Positions 30,001 through 41,046 of a DNA stretch of 64,000 nucleotides are shown here, one piece after another. The stretch is from Asterias amurensis (lineage: Eukaryota; Echinodermata; Asteroidea; Forcipulatida; Asteriidae): positions 12,690,512 to 12,754,511 of the forward strand of contig NC_092665.1 in assembly GCF_032118995.1 (NCBI RefSeq), given 5' to 3'. The position numbers were made by a program, and so were the translations under genes. A model generated the notes under the pieces. The model was not told the origin of the DNA. It searched no databases and saw nothing but the letters and a program-made list of their open reading frames with translations. How positions within the stretch are numbered: the first letter of the stretch is position 1; the number at the start of each line of letters is the position of its first letter.

Positions 30001-33000
30001 GACGTGGTGACGAACCCCGTAGCTTTACCTAGGATATGAGGAGGGTGACAAAATACACAATAACATCTCAAAATATTGACAACTTTGGTTGAACGGCTAG
30101 CCTCCTTTCCCCTCATTTCTAGTTTACTTTTAATTGTCATATTCATCGGTAATATGTTTTTCTGATATCAAAAAAATCTGAAACTGTGATCTAGATCTTA
30201 GGAGGAACATTGAAATAATGGCAAATCCACTCTTAGATAACCCCTGGAGTTATAGACTTCTTAGGAGCTTCTGTGAACAGTATCCTCGGAGCTAGACAAG
30301 TAGATACAACATCATGATTACTATTGAAGAACTGGTCTGAACTCGGATAGAAGTCAGTACATCATTTTCTGACCTTCTTAATAAAGGCAGTGGACACTAT
30401 TGGTAATATTGTCAAAGACCATATAGCCTTCACAGTTGGTGTATCTCAACATATGTATGAAATAACTATACTGTGAAAATTTGAGCTCAATCGGTCATCA
30501 AAGTTGCGAAAGAAAGAAAAAAACACCCTTGTCACACGTAGTTGTGTGCGTTTAGATGGTTGATTTCGAGACCTTAAGTTCTAAATCTGAGGTCTCGAAA
30601 TCAAATTCGTGGAAAATTACTTCTTTCTCGAAAACTATGGCACTTCAGAGGGAGCCGTTTCCCACAATGTTTTATACCATCAACCTCTCCCCATCCCCAT
30701 CAGTAAGTGTAAGGTTTTATGCTGATAATTATTTTGAGTAAATACCAATAGTGTCCACTGCCTTTAACATCATTGTTAACAACGTAGTTTTAATTTTACC
30801 CCTCCAGTTTTTTCCGTTTTTTTGTTAATATTCAAAGACTGTGATTAAAAAATAGTTTATAATCACATGGTGACATACAAAATAGCATGCATAAAATAAC
30901 TTGCGTCATCTGAGGCCGAGGAGTATAATTTACTGTCATAAAAAAATGACCCCCCCCCCCCCTCTAAGCCGTCCCTGGGGGTTTCGGGCGTAATAGCCTA
31001 AACATCTGACGTCACACTTCGAGGCTCGTAAATTACGCCAGAGATCGGCTTTTTAGCCCACGCACATTATCACCTTTGACCTTGTATCACTTCACACGGC
31101 TTTCATGATTCTGGAGAGTCGCAGTTAAATTTTGACGTACATGTGTGTAGGCCTACATAAAAAGCTAACACCTGGGCAAATTTTCACAGAGCTGCTTAAG
31201 CAAAAAGAACTCGCTTAGGCTAAACAAATCCTTCCTTATTAAAATCAGAAAACCGGTTAAGACTGTACTCAATTATTGTTATGCTATGTAAACAACAGCT
31301 AAATACCAGTTACAAGCAATTGATATCATGGGACTTTGGCCAGTAACATGTGTAAAATAAAAGCAAGCTACATGTAGTTTCATGCTTATTGACCCCAGTC
31401 CTTAAGGACAAGGCACCAGTCTACGGACGTACCTGCCCGATGACCGTCGACCATGAATGAATCGACGGACGCATTGATCGTAGTGGCGCAATCACGGAAC
31501 TGTGCTCGGTCGTCCAGGCCGACCGTCGCGTCGTTGGCCTTCACGCCACAGAAGAACGCCGTGGCGGTGCTGGAAGAGTCCGACACTTGTCTGTCAACGC
31601 AGTAGGTCTGTTTACATGAGGGGGAGAAGAACGTTTATATATTTTATTCTTTGATCACAGACAGATTATGTTCCTAAACAAGTGATTTATGTTAGAGCAT
31701 AACTTAGTCACTTTGGTCTTGTCTGCATCCGCTATGTTGAAACCATCTTTTAGAACCTTTTATACCGACAAAATGGCTTCAGAGTGCCAGAAAGTGTCAA
31801 TATCAAAAAGGTAAATATACACCAAGGTTAACAAGACAAGGAAAACTTTTTAAGAGAGAGAACCATGCCCTTATTGAGTTAACAACATCATTTGCACGAG
31901 TAATTATTTTGCTTTGTTCAGGCAACCTCGGTAGTCTAGTTGGTAAGACACTGCTCTAGAATTATTGCAGCAAGGGTCGTGGTTCGAATTTCTCCCGAGC
32001 AACATGCCTGTGGTATTTTTTCACAGGACTCGGGAAAGTACTGAGTATACATTGCTAACACACATCGGTGTATGGGTAAAAAACAAACTTAATAACCTTG
32101 TGACTGTTTTTATAAAGGCAAATGAAGGGTAGGACACGGCAAAACTCTAAAATGGATTCATCCGTGAATCGTCTGGGATAGCCTTTGAAGCCCCCCCCCC
32201 CCCCCCAAGAAAAAAAGTATGAAAATATTATGTACAAATAAATGATAACAATAACAATATGAACAGCTAAGTATATACAAATCGCGGTCGCCTTTTTCGA
32301 GTAGGCCGATTATTGTACTTTAAAAACCCTCTCCAAATGCAAGCCGTTTTCGCTGATTTGACTTAAATGTGGCCGTCAGCTTTGTATGCAATTCCAATGT
32401 TTGTATTTGTTTGTTTTTACTTGCAGAGTGTGTTTTGAAAACAAGGGGGGTAGTTGATTTTTGTTTCTATTCTTGCCCTCCAACAACTATTATCGTTCAT
32501 GGATAAATAAGCATGAAACATAAAGACTATCGTTGAAGTTGAGCCGTGTCGGCACGCAACTGTTCTGTCATCAATCATTTTATTCACAACACGGACAGTT
32601 TCTACTGCGATAACATACAATAAAAGGAGAAGAACGGTATAGGAAATATGTTACGTACTGGGAAATAAGGAACCTTTTATAAGATGTTTGAACCTAGCCA
32701 CAGAGGATAATGCTTTGGTAGACTGGTCAAACGAATTCCAAAGACGAGGACCATTGAAGTGTCGTCGCCGAGCGGTTAAGAGCACCGATTTCAAACTTTG
32801 GTGTTTCTTATCACTTGAGTGGGTTCGAGTCCAAGTCGTGACACTTAACCATCTGCTCCCGTGTGTTGTGTATAAGCACGTGAAAGAACACAGTACATTA
32901 TAATGGAAAAGAGAGAGGGTTCGCCCTTGTCCCTGGCTGTGGCTGCTGAATGCGACATAGCAACTTGTAAACCCTTATGATGTGCTATACACAATGGGGT

Positions 33001-36000
33001 CCCAGAATTCATAACTTAAATAGAATATCTTTCTGTAAAAAATGTACTAAGCGCATTGAGTACTTTGTTTGTAGATACTTTGTAAGACTTAGATATTATA
33101 GTAATGGAGAGTATTGGATGTGGTTACCAACCTTGGACAGCGCAATACTGGAGAAGTCCTCCCACGCGAGCACCGTCTCCTCCCCGGTCTTGCCAGCCTT
33201 TTGACCCTTGAGGATCCTGGCTGCCGTCACGGTCGAGATGCCCATGCCGTCACCCACGAACATCACCACATTCTTGGCGGGGTTTTTGTTGAGAGTCCTC
33301 TCCCTCTGCAGGGCTTTTTGCAAGGTGAGCTGGGCCTGATCGTTCCAGAATTGAGGACCTGTTAAGATATTCACATACATACAAATAAAACAAATACCAT
33401 CTATGAAAGAGTCTTGTAAGATCATTTCGAATGAATTAATTTCACAGTAAACAAAACAATGATTACTACTCTAATCCAGTGCAGTTGGTAAATACGTTTG
33501 AAATGCTAACACTGAGACACAAATTATTATCGTGAGATTGTTTTACTCATCACTTCTTAAAAACTACATCAACTCATCGTGTAAAATTTTAAAGCCATTG
33601 GACCCTTTCGGTTCAGAAAAAAAAAGTTCACAGATTTACAAATAACTTACAGGGTTTACAGAAGGCAATGGTGAAAGACTTCTCTTGAAATATTATTCCA
33701 TGAAATGCTTTACTTTTTGAGAAAACAGCAAAACAAAATAAATTCTCGTTAACGAGAATTACGGATTTATTTTAAACACATGTCATGACACGGCGAAACG
33801 CGCGGAAACAAGGGTGGGTTTTTCCGTTGTTTTCTCCCGACTCCGATGACCGATTGAGCCTAAATTTTCACAGGTTTGTTATTTGATATAGAAGTTGTGT
33901 TACACAAAGTGTGGGCCTTGGACAACACTGTTTACCGAAAGGCTCCAATGGCTTTAAGGGAAGCTTTCTACTATATCATTATCTTCAAACTGTGTAAATT
34001 GTAAGTGTATTGTAAATCTGAGGACGTTTTACGAAAAGTACCCAGACCCTTTTGGTGACACTAATTTTTGCAAATATCGAGATAAGAACGAGGACTTCAT
34101 AAAATTTCTTCGGGATGAAAAGCGTGTAGAAAAACCATTAGTGTGCAAATTAATAATTGCGTTTAAAGAAAACTGTGAGCATGAACTTTTATCCTTTTGT
34201 TCTAACGTTCCCCAAAACAATTAAATTATGCGAGCTGGGAATAGGAAAACATTTTCTTTGGAATGCCATTGTTGTTGTTTTGTCTTGGGCCATGTTATTG
34301 TTTATGCCATCAGACAAAAGGGAATTTGTGTGCATAGAAAACTGGTTTAAAGGGCATAAACGACGTATCTGAACACATGCTGAGAGTAGGAGCATTGCTC
34401 CATGATAGGAGCCAGTCAGTGTTGCAATGTCCTTTAGGCTGGCCCCGAGGTCATGGTTCTGAACGTCTTGCATGGGTCAATGCTGAATGTTAATAGGTTT
34501 GTTAAAAATAACCCAGAAGTGTTGATGGACTGAAACCTTCGAGGTATTTGCCCAGCCGGTATGAAACAAACGATTTGATGGCAGAGGTCATGCACTGATG
34601 GTGACCCCTTGATTGACCTCATTTAGGGTCAGTGACCTTGACAAAGCCGAGAAGGGAAGTGTTGTGGCGGTCAGACGGCACGAGCAAACACAGTTCGATC
34701 ACACACTTGCAAATAATTGTATTGGTATAGAAGGGGGCTTTCGGGTTAGTTGTGAACCTGTATCGGACCAAATGGCTTCGATTGGCCAAAGACGGAGAGT
34801 AAAAACGAATCTTTTAAATTCATGATCTCCAACAGCCCATATCATGTATTTAATGATTGGAGAGTGAGCAAGTTTCCATAAATTAAAAGCACTGATGAAC
34901 ACTATAGTTACCCACTCAAAATAGCATAAACGTACTTGGTAACGAGTAATGGAGAGCTGTTGAAAACATAAAACATTGTGAACGACGGCTCCCTCTGAAA
35001 CACAGTTTTTGAGAAATATGTTTTCATGTAATTTAAATGCATTGTGCAACAAGTTTGTTTTTTGTTTCAATTATTCTCTTGCAACTTCGATGCCAAATTG
35101 AGTCCAAATTTACAGAGTTGTATATTATGCATTTGTTGGGATAAGTGATATGCTGGTCTTTGACGATTACCAACGGTGTCCATATGTGACGTTATAGGCC
35201 CGTCTATATAACGAATTGTATAAAATGTACATTATAATGAGTAGGGTAGATGGCCTTAGCTTTCGATCCAAACCGGACCTTCTTCAGGGGCATAAAACAA
35301 GTACAAACAAATACAATATCCATTTATAGAAAACGAGAAGGGAAAGGGATTAAGGGAGAGATCCAAAAAGAAGCGGGAAAAATGTACATATTATTATATG
35401 TATCGTCTCAAAACATTGTTCATTGGCGTTGTTTTTTGGGGTAAGTGTCGAAGACAAGTCTTCTTGATCGGTTTATCTCAACATATGCATAAAATAGCAA
35501 ACATGTGAAAATTTGAGCTCAATTGGTCGTCGAAGTTGCTAGATAATAATGAAAGAAAACAAAACCTTGTCACACAAAGTTGTGTGCTTTTAGATAGTTG
35601 ATTTCGAGACCTCAAATTCTAAACTTGAGGTCTCGAAATCAAATTCGTGGAAAGTTGCTTCTTTCTCGAAAACTATGTCACTTCTATGTCACTTCAGATG
35701 GAGCCGTTGCTCACAATGTTTTATATCAACATCTCCCCATTACTCGTCACCAAGTAAGTTTTTATGCTAATAACTATTTTGAGTAATTACCCATAGTGTC
35801 CACTGCCTTTAAGCAGATACGAAGACTGAGAATTGCCCCGTAAAAAGTGGAGGGAAATCGTCTAAAACTGGGTAAAACATTACGAAGGACAGAATCACTG
35901 CATTTTTTACACAATAGTCTCAATAATTTTAGTGGAAAATACATAAAGACATCCCTATAACATAAAGAATCACAGCACTCACATAATACAAAAAGGAGAT

Positions 36001-36110
36001 TTTAATTTGAAACACTTGCCTTGTGCGCTGACCGGGTCACTGCATGACATTAGCAGCAGGCATACCGCGAACAACATCGGCACCAGCTGCCCAACTTGTC
36101 GGTGTCCCAT
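24087..36110 (-). CDS. Alkaline phosphatase, GPI-anchored type (gene 2)
   Basis: Ten exons in order of translation: 36020-36110, 33132-33358, 31433-31607, 29853-30028, 29271-29373, 28428-28526, 27420-27560, 26608-26799, 25035-25172, 24087-24358 (1614 nt, 537 residues). All frames join. Intron 1 uses a GC donor (CAAG|GCAAGT). Signal peptide at 1-29 ([18 protein letters not shown]). Catalytic positions by homology: D67 (VGDGMG), S117 (VSDSSST), H178/T180, R191 (SPDRYW), E337, D342 and H346 ([10 protein letters not shown]), D383-H384, H465 (ESHGGED). The C-terminal hydrophobic stretch ([18 protein letters not shown]) after CETSSAPS fits GPI attachment. Exon sizes match gene 1 except exons 1, 3 and 10. 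The nucleophile motif is DSSST where most family members have DSAGT, and YCVDRQ replaces the usual YNTN-Q. Confidence 0.95.
24521..24759. repeat. Imperfect tandem duplication
   Basis: AACGTTTCCTTTCAATGAAC through CCCAAAAGTCATT occurs at 24521-24617 and again at 24646-24759, the second with a few small insertions. It lies in intron 9 of ALP gene 2. Confidence 0.75.
25480..25631. mobile_element. Near-perfect 152-bp palindrome (family H)
   Basis: Arms of about 70 bp, from GGGTGCGTTCGTTTAGCTTC to its complement ending GAATGCACCC, around a short centre near GTGGGTAATTATCTGCAC. Arms differ at only a few positions. A larger relative with the same ends is at 39865-40120. It lies in intron 8 of ALP gene 2. 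Confidence 0.8.
25782..26241. mobile_element. Expanded MITE family B copy
   Basis: Starts GGACCCAATTTCCTAGAGCT and ends GCAGTTCTACGAAATTGGTCC, the family B inverted ends. At about 460 bp it is twice the usual length, with internal AAGCAGCTCTTTACAGCGCT, so a second copy or partial duplication lies inside. Confidence 0.6.
26248..26591 (+). mobile_element. MITE family D
   Basis: TTAA-bounded: begins TTAAAGCCATTATACACTTT and ends GGGTCCAATGGCTTTAA. Resembles family A in length and in GTGTATCACAAC / AAAATAACAA segments but has different ends. Other copies: 33587-33957 and 61096-61461. The inverted ends include TTTCGGT / ACCGAAA. Confidence 0.8.
27663..27920 (+). mobile_element. MITE family A, 3'-truncated
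   Basis: Matches family A from GACACTATTGGTTATTGTCG through the central palindrome to ACTACTTCTTTCTCGCG, then stops. In intron 6 of ALP gene 2. Confidence 0.75.
29066..29243. mobile_element. MITE family O in intron 5 of ALP gene 2
   Basis: Inverted ends CCCTTTTCGAAACCACGGCT and AGCCGTGTTTTCGAAAAGGG; inner arms GGCTTTGGATTCGGC and GCCAAATCCAAAGCC. Its edge is 27 bp from the donor site of exon 5 (29271). Confidence 0.7.
29644..29806 (-). mobile_element. MITE family A, large internal deletion
   Basis: Left end AAGGCACTGGACACTGTTGG and right end GACAATTACCAAACGTG are present, but about 220 bp of the middle is gone. Confidence 0.65.
30383..30767 (+). mobile_element. MITE family A
   Basis: Complete copy from AAAGGCAGTGGACACTATTG to AGTGTCCACTGCCTTTAA with the central palindrome at about 30562-30602. 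In intron 3 of ALP gene 2. Confidence 0.85.
31174..31390. mobile_element. MITE family B, right end missing
   Basis: Starts TGGGCAAATTTTCACAGAGCTGC-like (family B left end) and follows the family B interior, including GCTATGTAAACAACAGCTAA, but ends without the right terminal repeat about 40 bp from exon 3 of ALP gene 2. Confidence 0.65.
31920..32100 (+). repeat. tRNA-derived SINE S1
   Basis: Head: A-box-like TAGTCTAGTTGGTAAGACA and B-box-like GTGGTTCGAATTTC spaced as in a tRNA. Body: CATGCCTGTGG, TTTTTTCACAG, ACTCGGGAAAGTACTGAGTA, then ACACATCGGTGTATGGGT. The reverse copy at 37466-37665 matches head and body, which makes this a SINE and not a functional tRNA gene. Confidence 0.75.
32757..33115 (+). 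repeat. tRNA-derived SINE S2
   Basis: Head resembles a class II (Ser/Leu) tRNA: GTGTCGTCGCCGAGCGGTTA, then GGGTTCGAGTCC. The body contains TCCCTGGCTGTGGCTGC and ends with GTACTTTGTTTGTAGATA and a short TA-rich tail. The second long copy is at 58880-59165. The SINE ends 17 bp from exon 2 of ALP gene 2, on the opposite strand. Confidence 0.75.
33587..33957 (-). mobile_element. MITE family D
   Basis: TTAA-bounded copy in reverse orientation to the one at 26248; ends TTTAAAGCCATTGGACCCTT and AGGCTCCAATGGCTTTAA. In intron 1 of ALP gene 2. Confidence 0.8.
33958..34885. other. Gene-free intron sequence
   Basis: Part of intron 1 of ALP gene 2. No element recognised; the open frames here are short and show no conserved motif. 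Confidence 0.5.
34886..35186 (-). mobile_element. MITE family A, deleted and diverged
   Basis: Family A in reverse order (AATGGAGAGCTGTTGA, ACGGCTCCCTCTGAA, TCTCTTGCAACTTCGATG, GGTCTTTGACGATTACCAAC), with the central palindrome missing. Confidence 0.7.
35222..35395 (-). repeat. Repeat family L
   Basis: Reverse-strand match to 13478-13630 over about 150 bp, including CTGAAGAAGGTCCGGTTTGG, the ATAAATGGATAT segment and the pyrimidine tract. Confidence 0.65.
35434..35813 (+). mobile_element. MITE family A, left end eroded
   Basis: From GTAAGTGTCGAAGACAAGTC to AGTGTCCACTGCCTTTAA. Central palindrome intact at about 35601-35641. A 13-bp direct duplication (TATGTCACTTC) occurs near 35682. In intron 1 of ALP gene 2. 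Confidence 0.8.
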
Positions 36111-36700
36111 GCTGAAACTGACTGCAAGCACGGGGCGATAATTACACCGGGTTAAACTCTGCGATGGAGCGGCGCGGGAGTTCGGCAGAGCGAGCCCGAC
36201 GAACCTTTTTTTACCCGTAGAATCAAAAAGTCCAAGGGGGTTTGTGCTGATGGAGCGACGGTAAGAATAGTTGGTAGGAATGGAGTGTATAGGGCGTCCG
36301 CTCCGTGCACGAACTTAAACCAAAGTGACGACAACTCTGTTAAAGTAGTGCAGTGCTGTACTGTGAGTGTAGTGACGTCAGAGATGGGCCGGTCATATCA
36401 AGTGATGCTGGACCTTCAAAGCTTCCATCATTCTTGGTGTGTTTCCTGTCTGATGCGCAGGCGAACGCCGTGACTCTTTGAGCCCCCCCCCCCCCCAAGC
36501 CTCGATGTGGATCCGTTCGCTGATTGTAATGGGATAAAATGAAAGATAGATGGACTGTGAGAAAAGTCTACGATTGTTGAAGACGTTTTGAATGGGTTTT
36601 TGCTTATAGCAGACATAGCTCAAGCGATATTTTCTCAGTGCTAATAGTGAAATTGGGCCCAGATCATGGGCTCTACGTAAAATTGGGCCCAGATCATGGT
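36111..36700 (-). promoter_or_regulatory. Upstream region of ALP gene 2
   Basis: Flank of the first coding exon. Contains a CRE-like TGACGTCA (36371-36378) and a C-run (36482-36496). No TATA box is evident in the first 150 bp. Family B-like ends (AAATTGGGCCCAGATCATGG) occur twice at 36650-36700. Confidence 0.35.
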
Positions 36701-37014
36701 ATCTATGTTCCTCTATTTAACACCAGCTCGAAGCTCGAATTGAGGGCACGAGAGGTAGGGCCTACGGGAAGTGCCCATAAACTTGATGTCCTTTTGTTAT
36801 GACCCGTACTGTGGTGGGCGGTCTATGATTCATGTTAGAGCTCAGCGTGGAAGTGGGAGGACTGCTACACTTTCCTGAGCTCGGTTTCACTTTCGCTCAT
36901 CGCTGTGAGTGAGTTCTTCTCTTGTGTCACAGTTTGATCATAACCGTACCCCACAGCTAGAGTTCAAGTGAATTATGATGTGTGTGGTTACTGTAACAAT
37001 TTCTGTAAATAATG

Positions 37015-37406
37015 TTAAAGATACTGGACACTATTGGTAATTGTCAAAGACCAGTCTTCTCACTTGGTGTATCTCAATATATACGTCAAATAACCAATCT
37101 GTGAAAGTTTGAGCTCAATTGATCGTCGAAGCTGCGAGATAATAATGAAAGGAAAAAACACCCTTGTCACATGAAGCTGTGTGCTTTTAGATGCTTGATT
37201 TCGAGACCTCAAAATTCTAAATCGGAGGTCTCGAAATCAAATTCGTGGAAATTACTTCTTTCTCGAAAACTACGTCACTTCAGGGGGAGCCGTTTCTCAA
37301 AATGTTTTATACTATCAACCTCTCCCCATTACTTGTTATCAAGCAAGGTTTTATGCTAATTTTTTTTTTATTTTGAGTAATTACCAATAGTGTCCACTGC
37401 CTTTAA
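37015..37406 (+). mobile_element. MITE family A
   Basis: Complete, TTAA at both ends (TTAAAGATACTGGACACTAT; AGTGTCCACTGCCTTTAA), central palindrome about 37197-37240. One of the best preserved copies. Confidence 0.88.
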
Positions 37407-37465
37407 AGGGGCTGTACCGTCATGATCAAAGCATGTCTGTAGTCTGTACATGAGTTGGGTAATAG

Positions 37466-37665
37466 TATTCATTTTGGTTTTTACCCATACACACATAGTG
37501 TGTTAGCACTGTAAACTCAGTACTTTCCCGAATTCTGTGAGAAAAAAAATTACAGGCATATCTTGGGTGGGATTCGAACCCACGACCTTTGCAATTCTAG
37601 AGCAGAGTCATACTATTCTAGACCGCCACGATTGCCCGGTAGCTATAGGCAGTTCGAATCCTATG
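37466..37665 (-). repeat. tRNA-derived SINE S1, reverse
   Basis: On the minus strand: head with GGGCAATCGTGGCGGTCTAG and B box GTGGGTTCGAATCCC, then the S1 body with AGTACTGAGTTTACAGTGCT. Its B box is nearer the consensus than the copy at 31920. Confidence 0.75.
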
Positions 37666-38359
37666 TTTTAGCAGCGGGAACTGCAACGCGTTAATAGTCA
37701 CATCACAATTGTCACATCAAAGCTTATAAAACGTAACATTTTACTCTGGGGATTTTTAAATCTCACATTGGAGAAGTTCAGACGATATCAACTTCCGCCT
37801 AACATTAATCGAGAGATAACAGTTATACATTGGAACACAGTGCCGAAACTATAGGTAAACTAAAAGTTCATGATTTCCAGCACCACTGTTATGTAAACTA
37901 TAACTTTCATAAGATAATCTGAAGTGGAGTTTTAGACTTAAATTGTTTGCCTGTTAATTGGAAAATAGTTTCAGAATAATTGAAATGATCACATGAAGAG
38001 TTATACAAATTTTACTCTGGTCATTTTTAATCTCAAAAGTTATTTTTTTTTTAAAATGGGGGCACGGGTTCTGTTGCAAGGACATACATTGGCCCAATTC
38101 TAGCAATTGATCAGCAAGGTCGCAGCATTGCATTAGTTGGCATTAGGCCTATAGTTTGAAGCCAACATTGGAAGTTGGTCAGTAATTAATGTTGCGTTTA
38201 TTTTTATGAGTGTCGGCATCGTTTGAGTCAGGCAAATGAAAGTACTTCACCCTCTGTTAAAGTTGGCCTTCGCAGAATTCCCGGATAATGTTTACTGGGA
38301 ACTACACACACGATTGTGCTCAAAACATTTTGGGGTCATCACGTTCATATCTCAGGGTA

Positions 38360-38724
38360 GAGTTGAGCATCCTTCCAACTTGGTGTATCTCAACATATGC
38401 ATATATTATAGAATAAGAAACCTGTGAAAAATGGAGCTCAATTTGTCGTCGAGGTTGCGAGATAAAAATGAAATAAAAAAACACCCTTGTCACACGAAGT
38501 TGTGTGCTTTCAGATGCTTAATTTCGAGACCTCAAATTCTAATTCTGAGGTCTCGAAATCAAATTCGTGGAGAATTACTTCTTTCTCGAAAACTACGCCA
38601 CTTCAGAGGGAGTGGTTTTTCACAATGTTTTATACCATCAACCTCTCCCCATTACTCGCTACCAAAGTGTTTATGCTAATAGTTATTTCCAGTAACTACC
38701 AATAGTGTCCACTGCCTTTAAAGA
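38360..38724 (+). mobile_element. MITE family A, left end replaced
   Basis: Matches family A from ACTTGGTGTATCTCAACATA to AGTGTCCACTGCCTTTAA. The first 25 bp are not recognisable. Confidence 0.8.
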
Positions 38725-38814
38725 TGTTTTCCAGTAAGCAAATTATTTATGCTTACTATCAGAAAAACATGAACATTAAAAGTTTACAATTCCAAAAATG
38801 ATTGAGAAGATTAT

Positions 38815-39008
38815 TTTTGCGTCACTCATCAACATTATTTGAGTGAGAAAATTACTTCTTTCTCAAACAAATTATATTTCATGGACGGAGCCGTTTCTCA
38901 TGATGTTTTATAACTATCAACAGCTCTACGTTGCTCATTGCCAAGTAAGTTTTTAAGCTAACAATTATTTTGAGTAATTACCAATATAGTGCCCAGTGCT
39001 TTTTAGAG
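38815..39008 (+). mobile_element. MITE family A, 3' half
   Basis: TTGAGTGAGAAAATTACTTC to TACCAATATAGTGCCCAGTG. Lacks the first half. Confidence 0.65.
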
Positions 39009-39514
39009 CTCACCATTCATTCATGATTAATATCGTCACCAGGTCACAGTAAAGTACAGATGTCTTGAAAATTAATTACGGAACAGAAATCTGGTTTTAT
39101 TTTAGACATGTGTGGTGTTATTACGTGGGAGCATTGGGAAATGTAACCTTCGAGGAGTTGACGTTTTGGTTTTATGAGTGGGATGTATAGCGTTTACTGC
39201 CGATAATGTAGTTTTGGTAATGGAGTCCAGGCACAACATACCACTATTGTTCAAACACGTACTGTTGTATTATTTCTTAGTGAACAAAACATGCAATCGT
39301 AAAGTGTGGCAAACTGTGACGTCATGCAAGGCTGAACTTGTCGTAAATGAACTAAGATTGTGCTGGGATGGTTGTTGTTGTTTTCATCCCTCCATCTTTT
39401 CTTTGGTCTACCACTGGATCTTTTATACTATTATGGCTTGCCAGTAGTTGTGGTTCTCGGTGCCCTTTCTGTTGTGTACATTAATTTTGTACAGAATAAT
39501 TTTTTTTTTGCAGT

Positions 39515-39705
39515 ATTAACCCCTTCGTCACACGCGGCGATTGATGCCACGCTCACCATGTTAGTAGTCATAGGTTTGTTACGTGTAAACGCCGCATCGC
39601 CTAAAAATGCGCACTTCTCTGAATAACACACGTAGACATTGACCACCAAAATGGCGCATCCAAGATTATTCCGATGATGACGTCAGGTGAAATGGATCAA
39701 TAGTC
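39515..39705. mobile_element. MITE family J
   Basis: About 190 bp shared with 52456-52650. Contains TGCCACGCTCACCATGTT, AATAACACACGTAGACATTG, CCACCAAAATGGCGCATCC and TGATGACGTCAGGTGAAATG. Ends are ATTGACCC / GGGTCAAT in the other copy. Note a YY1-like AAAATGGCGC and a CRE-like TGACGTCA. Confidence 0.7.
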
Positions 39706-39864
39706 ACTAACTTATTATCTTTGATAGTTTGGTGAGGTATCCGGTCTCTTAGTGAAACCACTGACACTATTCTTTCCATTGCCCTCTGAGTGGTGGAATG
39801 TATTATGTTTCTTAGTTATTGCCCAAGTTTGACACCCATAATAAAATCGTTGGATGTGCACACA

Positions 39865-40120
39865 GCGTGCGTTCGATTAGCTTCCCTGGGTCGACCCCGG
39901 TCTGCCCCTGGTGCGTTCGAATAGCTTTGACGTCATTCCACGGGCTCACCCGGGTCATCCCCCAGCGCCCTGCTTGTGGAGTGGGTCACTTGGGGGGTGA
40001 TCCGAGGGCATGACGTCACCACGAGCGGGCGAGTGTGATCGTTCGATTAGCTCATGGCAGGGGCTCACCCGAGTGAGCACCGCGGGGTCGACCCAGAGGG
40101 AAGCTAATCGAACGCACCCA
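39865..40120. mobile_element. MITE family H, long form
   Basis: Ends GTGCGTTCGATTAGCTTCCC and GGGAAGCTAATCGAACGCAC. The GC-rich interior holds a second inverted pair (TGACGTCATTCCACGGGCTC / GCATGACGTCACCACGAGCG). Related to the palindrome at 25480. Confidence 0.7.
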
Positions 40121-40672
40121 TTGATCAAGCGCATTTTCTTCAGAAATAGCCTCATGGTGGATTTGTATAGACTTATCTACTGTAGGCCTACCAATCAATA
40201 CTCGGCCTATTAATTTTAAGTGCAGTGAAAATCAAGTAGGCCTATACAGTCATTAATTTTATGACTGCTGTACTCGATTTTTACTCAGCTTCCCCGGCCT
40301 TCCACATCCCCCAAAAATTTTGATAAAATGTTTCATTGTTTGTATATGAATGGAATAATTGTTGTGTAATAAACCTTATTTCCGATCTGAAGCTAGGAGT
40401 GAAATGTCCAAAGTGGTTGCCCAGCTGTAGTTTCATCATCATGAATGGGAACTCTGATGCACGACCTCGGGCACCCGATTTATATCGAGCTCGCATGATA
40501 TAATAATTCGAATTTGAACAATTTGATAATTATATGAACTACTGAACTCTATAACTTAAACCTTGCTTTAGTCTCGATATAAAGTCGCGTTCCTTATTCA
40601 CAACGAGTGTAATCCACACAATGCGTAATACAGACATTGGGCAATCGCACTGATGGCACACTCTAAAGTAGT

Positions 40673-41046
40673 TTAAAGGGAAGGTACACGTTTGGTATTG
40701 TCAAAGACCAGTCTTCTCATTTGGGGTATCCCATCATAACCATAAAATAACAAGCCTGTGAAAATTTGGGCTCAATTGGTCATCGAAGTTGTGAGAAAAT
40801 GATGAAAGAAAAAACACCCTTGTTGGACGAAATTGTGTGCTTTCAGATAAGAATAAAAGACTTTTAGCTAGAAGTCTTTTATTATTTTAGTGAGAAATTA
40901 CCTCTTTCTCAAAAACTACATTACTTCCGACGGAGTCGTTTCCCGCGATGCTTATACCATCAACAGCTCTCCAATGCTTGTTACCAAGTCAGTTTTTAAG
41001 TTAATATTTGTTTTGAGTAATTACCAAACGTGTACCTTCCCTTTAA
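40673..41046 (+). mobile_element. MITE family A, subfamily A2
   Basis: TTAAAGGGAAGGTACACGTT to ACGTGTACCTTCCCTTTAA: the most perfect inverted ends of the A2 copies. Central hairpin AGACTTTTAGCTAGAAGTCT. Confidence 0.88.

Noticed and set aside
29472-30146. 224-codon minus-strand frame as a single protein
   Set aside because: Only 29853-30028 is coding, exon 4 of ALP gene 2; both sides are intron and MITE sequence.
31920-32000. tRNA gene
   Set aside because: A and B boxes are present but the stems do not pair and the same sequence with a long body recurs at 37466. It is a SINE head.
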